The translations under genes were made by a program, and so were the position numbers. Of a stretch of 6,125 nt of DNA, positions 5,565-6,125 are shown in pieces. Every line of letters starts with the position of its first letter. The stretch's first letter is position 1. The DNA is taken from positions 1 to 6,125 of the forward strand of contig JAJZZT010000300.1 of NCBI GenBank assembly GCA_021797415.1, given 5' to 3'. The notes beneath the pieces are model-generated. The model was given only the letters and a program-made list of their open reading frames with translations. It searched no databases and had not been told where the DNA came from. The stretch is from Bacillota bacterium. Its GTDB lineage: Bacteria > Bacillota > Bacilli > Alicyclobacillales > SLC66.

Positions 5565-6125
5565 TCACCGCTCGGCCCGCCCTTCATGTGCAGGCCGGCT
5601 GGCAAGGTATATGTAGTCGGGCTCGTCCCGTCTCGCAACCACTCCATGCAGGCCGACATCCACTTCATGAGAACCCGCGTCCATTCCGTCTCGTTCCGCA
5701 TCCACCGCGTGTTCCTCCACACGCTCGAAACGGCGCCGCAGCGCTGCGGCGAACGCCACAGACCGCCGGGCGCTCCAGAACGCAAGGACGCCGTCGGGAG
5801 CCAACAACACACCGAGTTGCCGCAGTCCGTCTTCACCGTACAGCCTTCCGTTTTCGTCCGCGACAAGCCAGTCCGGCCCATTATCGACATCAAGGCATAT
5901 TGCATCGAAATGATCGGAATTCCCATCTATCCATTCCACGATATCCGCCACGACGACCTCGACCCTGCCGTCATCCAGCACAGGGCCGGTGAAACCGGCG
6001 AAGTGCTCCTGTTGCCAATGCACGATCGCCTGTTCAATCTCCACGACCACGACCCGCTTCACAGCAGGTGTCGCAAGCGCCTCCGCGAGCGAATAGCCGA
6101 CGCCAAGGCCGCCGATCAGCACGCT
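5565..6125 (-). CDS. Spermidine-synthase-like SAM-binding protein (3' part)
   Basis: The last 186 codons of a Rossmann-fold class I methyltransferase-like protein related to spermidine synthase; the 5' end lies beyond the right edge, and the GTG at 6122 is internal (the frame is open to the last base). Seen: motif I VLIGGLGVGYSLAEAL, the acidic ribose-binding Glu in VVVVEIEQAIVHW, the adenine-side Asp in VEVVVADIVEWI, then AICLDVDNGPDWLV and VLLAPDGVLAFWSA. True aminopropyltransferases have a catalytic DSxDP-type loop after the Asp; here it is DVDNGPDW, so polyamine synthesis is doubtful and the substrate is unknown. The tail between FERVEEH and DEPDYIYLASRP is longer and more Asp/His/Val-rich than I would expect. 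It precedes icd in the same direction with a 183-base gap that contains its own promoter, so a shared operon is not needed. Confidence 0.8.
   Translation of the reverse strand, partial: SVLIGGLGVGYSLAEALATPAVKRVVVVEIEQAIVHWQQEHFAGFTGPVLDDGRVEVVVADIVEWIDGNSDHFDAICLDVDNGPDWLVADENGRLYGEDGLRQLGVLLAPDGVLAFWSARRSVAFAAALRRRFERVEEHAVDAERDGMDAGSHEVDVGLHGVVARRDEPDYIYLASRPAHEGRAER

Noticed and set aside
5510..5992. Plus-strand Arg/His-rich frame
   Set aside because: It is antisense to the spermidine-synthase-like gene, which has clear SAM-binding motifs.

Overview
The window reads as chromosomal DNA from a GC-rich member of the Bacillales (an Alicyclobacillaceae-like Firmicute is my best guess). The isocitrate dehydrogenase is clearly of the Bacillus type. 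It lies near the DNA polymerase I gene on the same strand, which recalls the Bacillus subtilis order citZ-icd-mdh-phoP-phoR-polA. Ribosome binding sites are purine-rich (GGAGG-like), as expected for this phylum.

All four larger genes on the minus strand are transcribed from right to left. At the right edge (5565-6125) is the 3' part of a spermidine-synthase-like, SAM-binding methyltransferase-fold protein. Next comes a 183-base leader with a good extended -10 promoter and a tiny upstream reading frame, then complete icd (4083-5381), an NADP-dependent isocitrate dehydrogenase with all key residues present. At the left edge is polA (1-2194). It runs off the window, so only the 5' nuclease, a long repeat-containing linker, a vestigial 3'-5' exonuclease domain and the start of the polymerase domain are visible.

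Between icd and polA, where B. subtilis has mdh and phoPR, lies a segment of visibly lower GC (about 2298-4080). It holds a complete ten-helix EamA/DMT-family transporter on the minus strand (2298-3197). Divergent from it on the plus strand is a 164-residue protein (3403-3897) that looks like the effector domain of TrmB-type regulators without the DNA-binding domain. A palindrome and a consensus -10 box lie between the two. The 185-base convergent spacer 3898-4082 has no gene and contains two inverted repeats.

I see no RNA genes, CRISPR arrays or intact mobile elements. The points most worth a second look are the 3 x 57-base in-frame repeat in the polA linker, the replacement of the expected mdh-phoPR segment by a transporter/TrmB-like pair, the HTH-less TrmB-like protein, and the duplicated Shine-Dalgarno with a 12-codon upstream frame overlapping the icd start.
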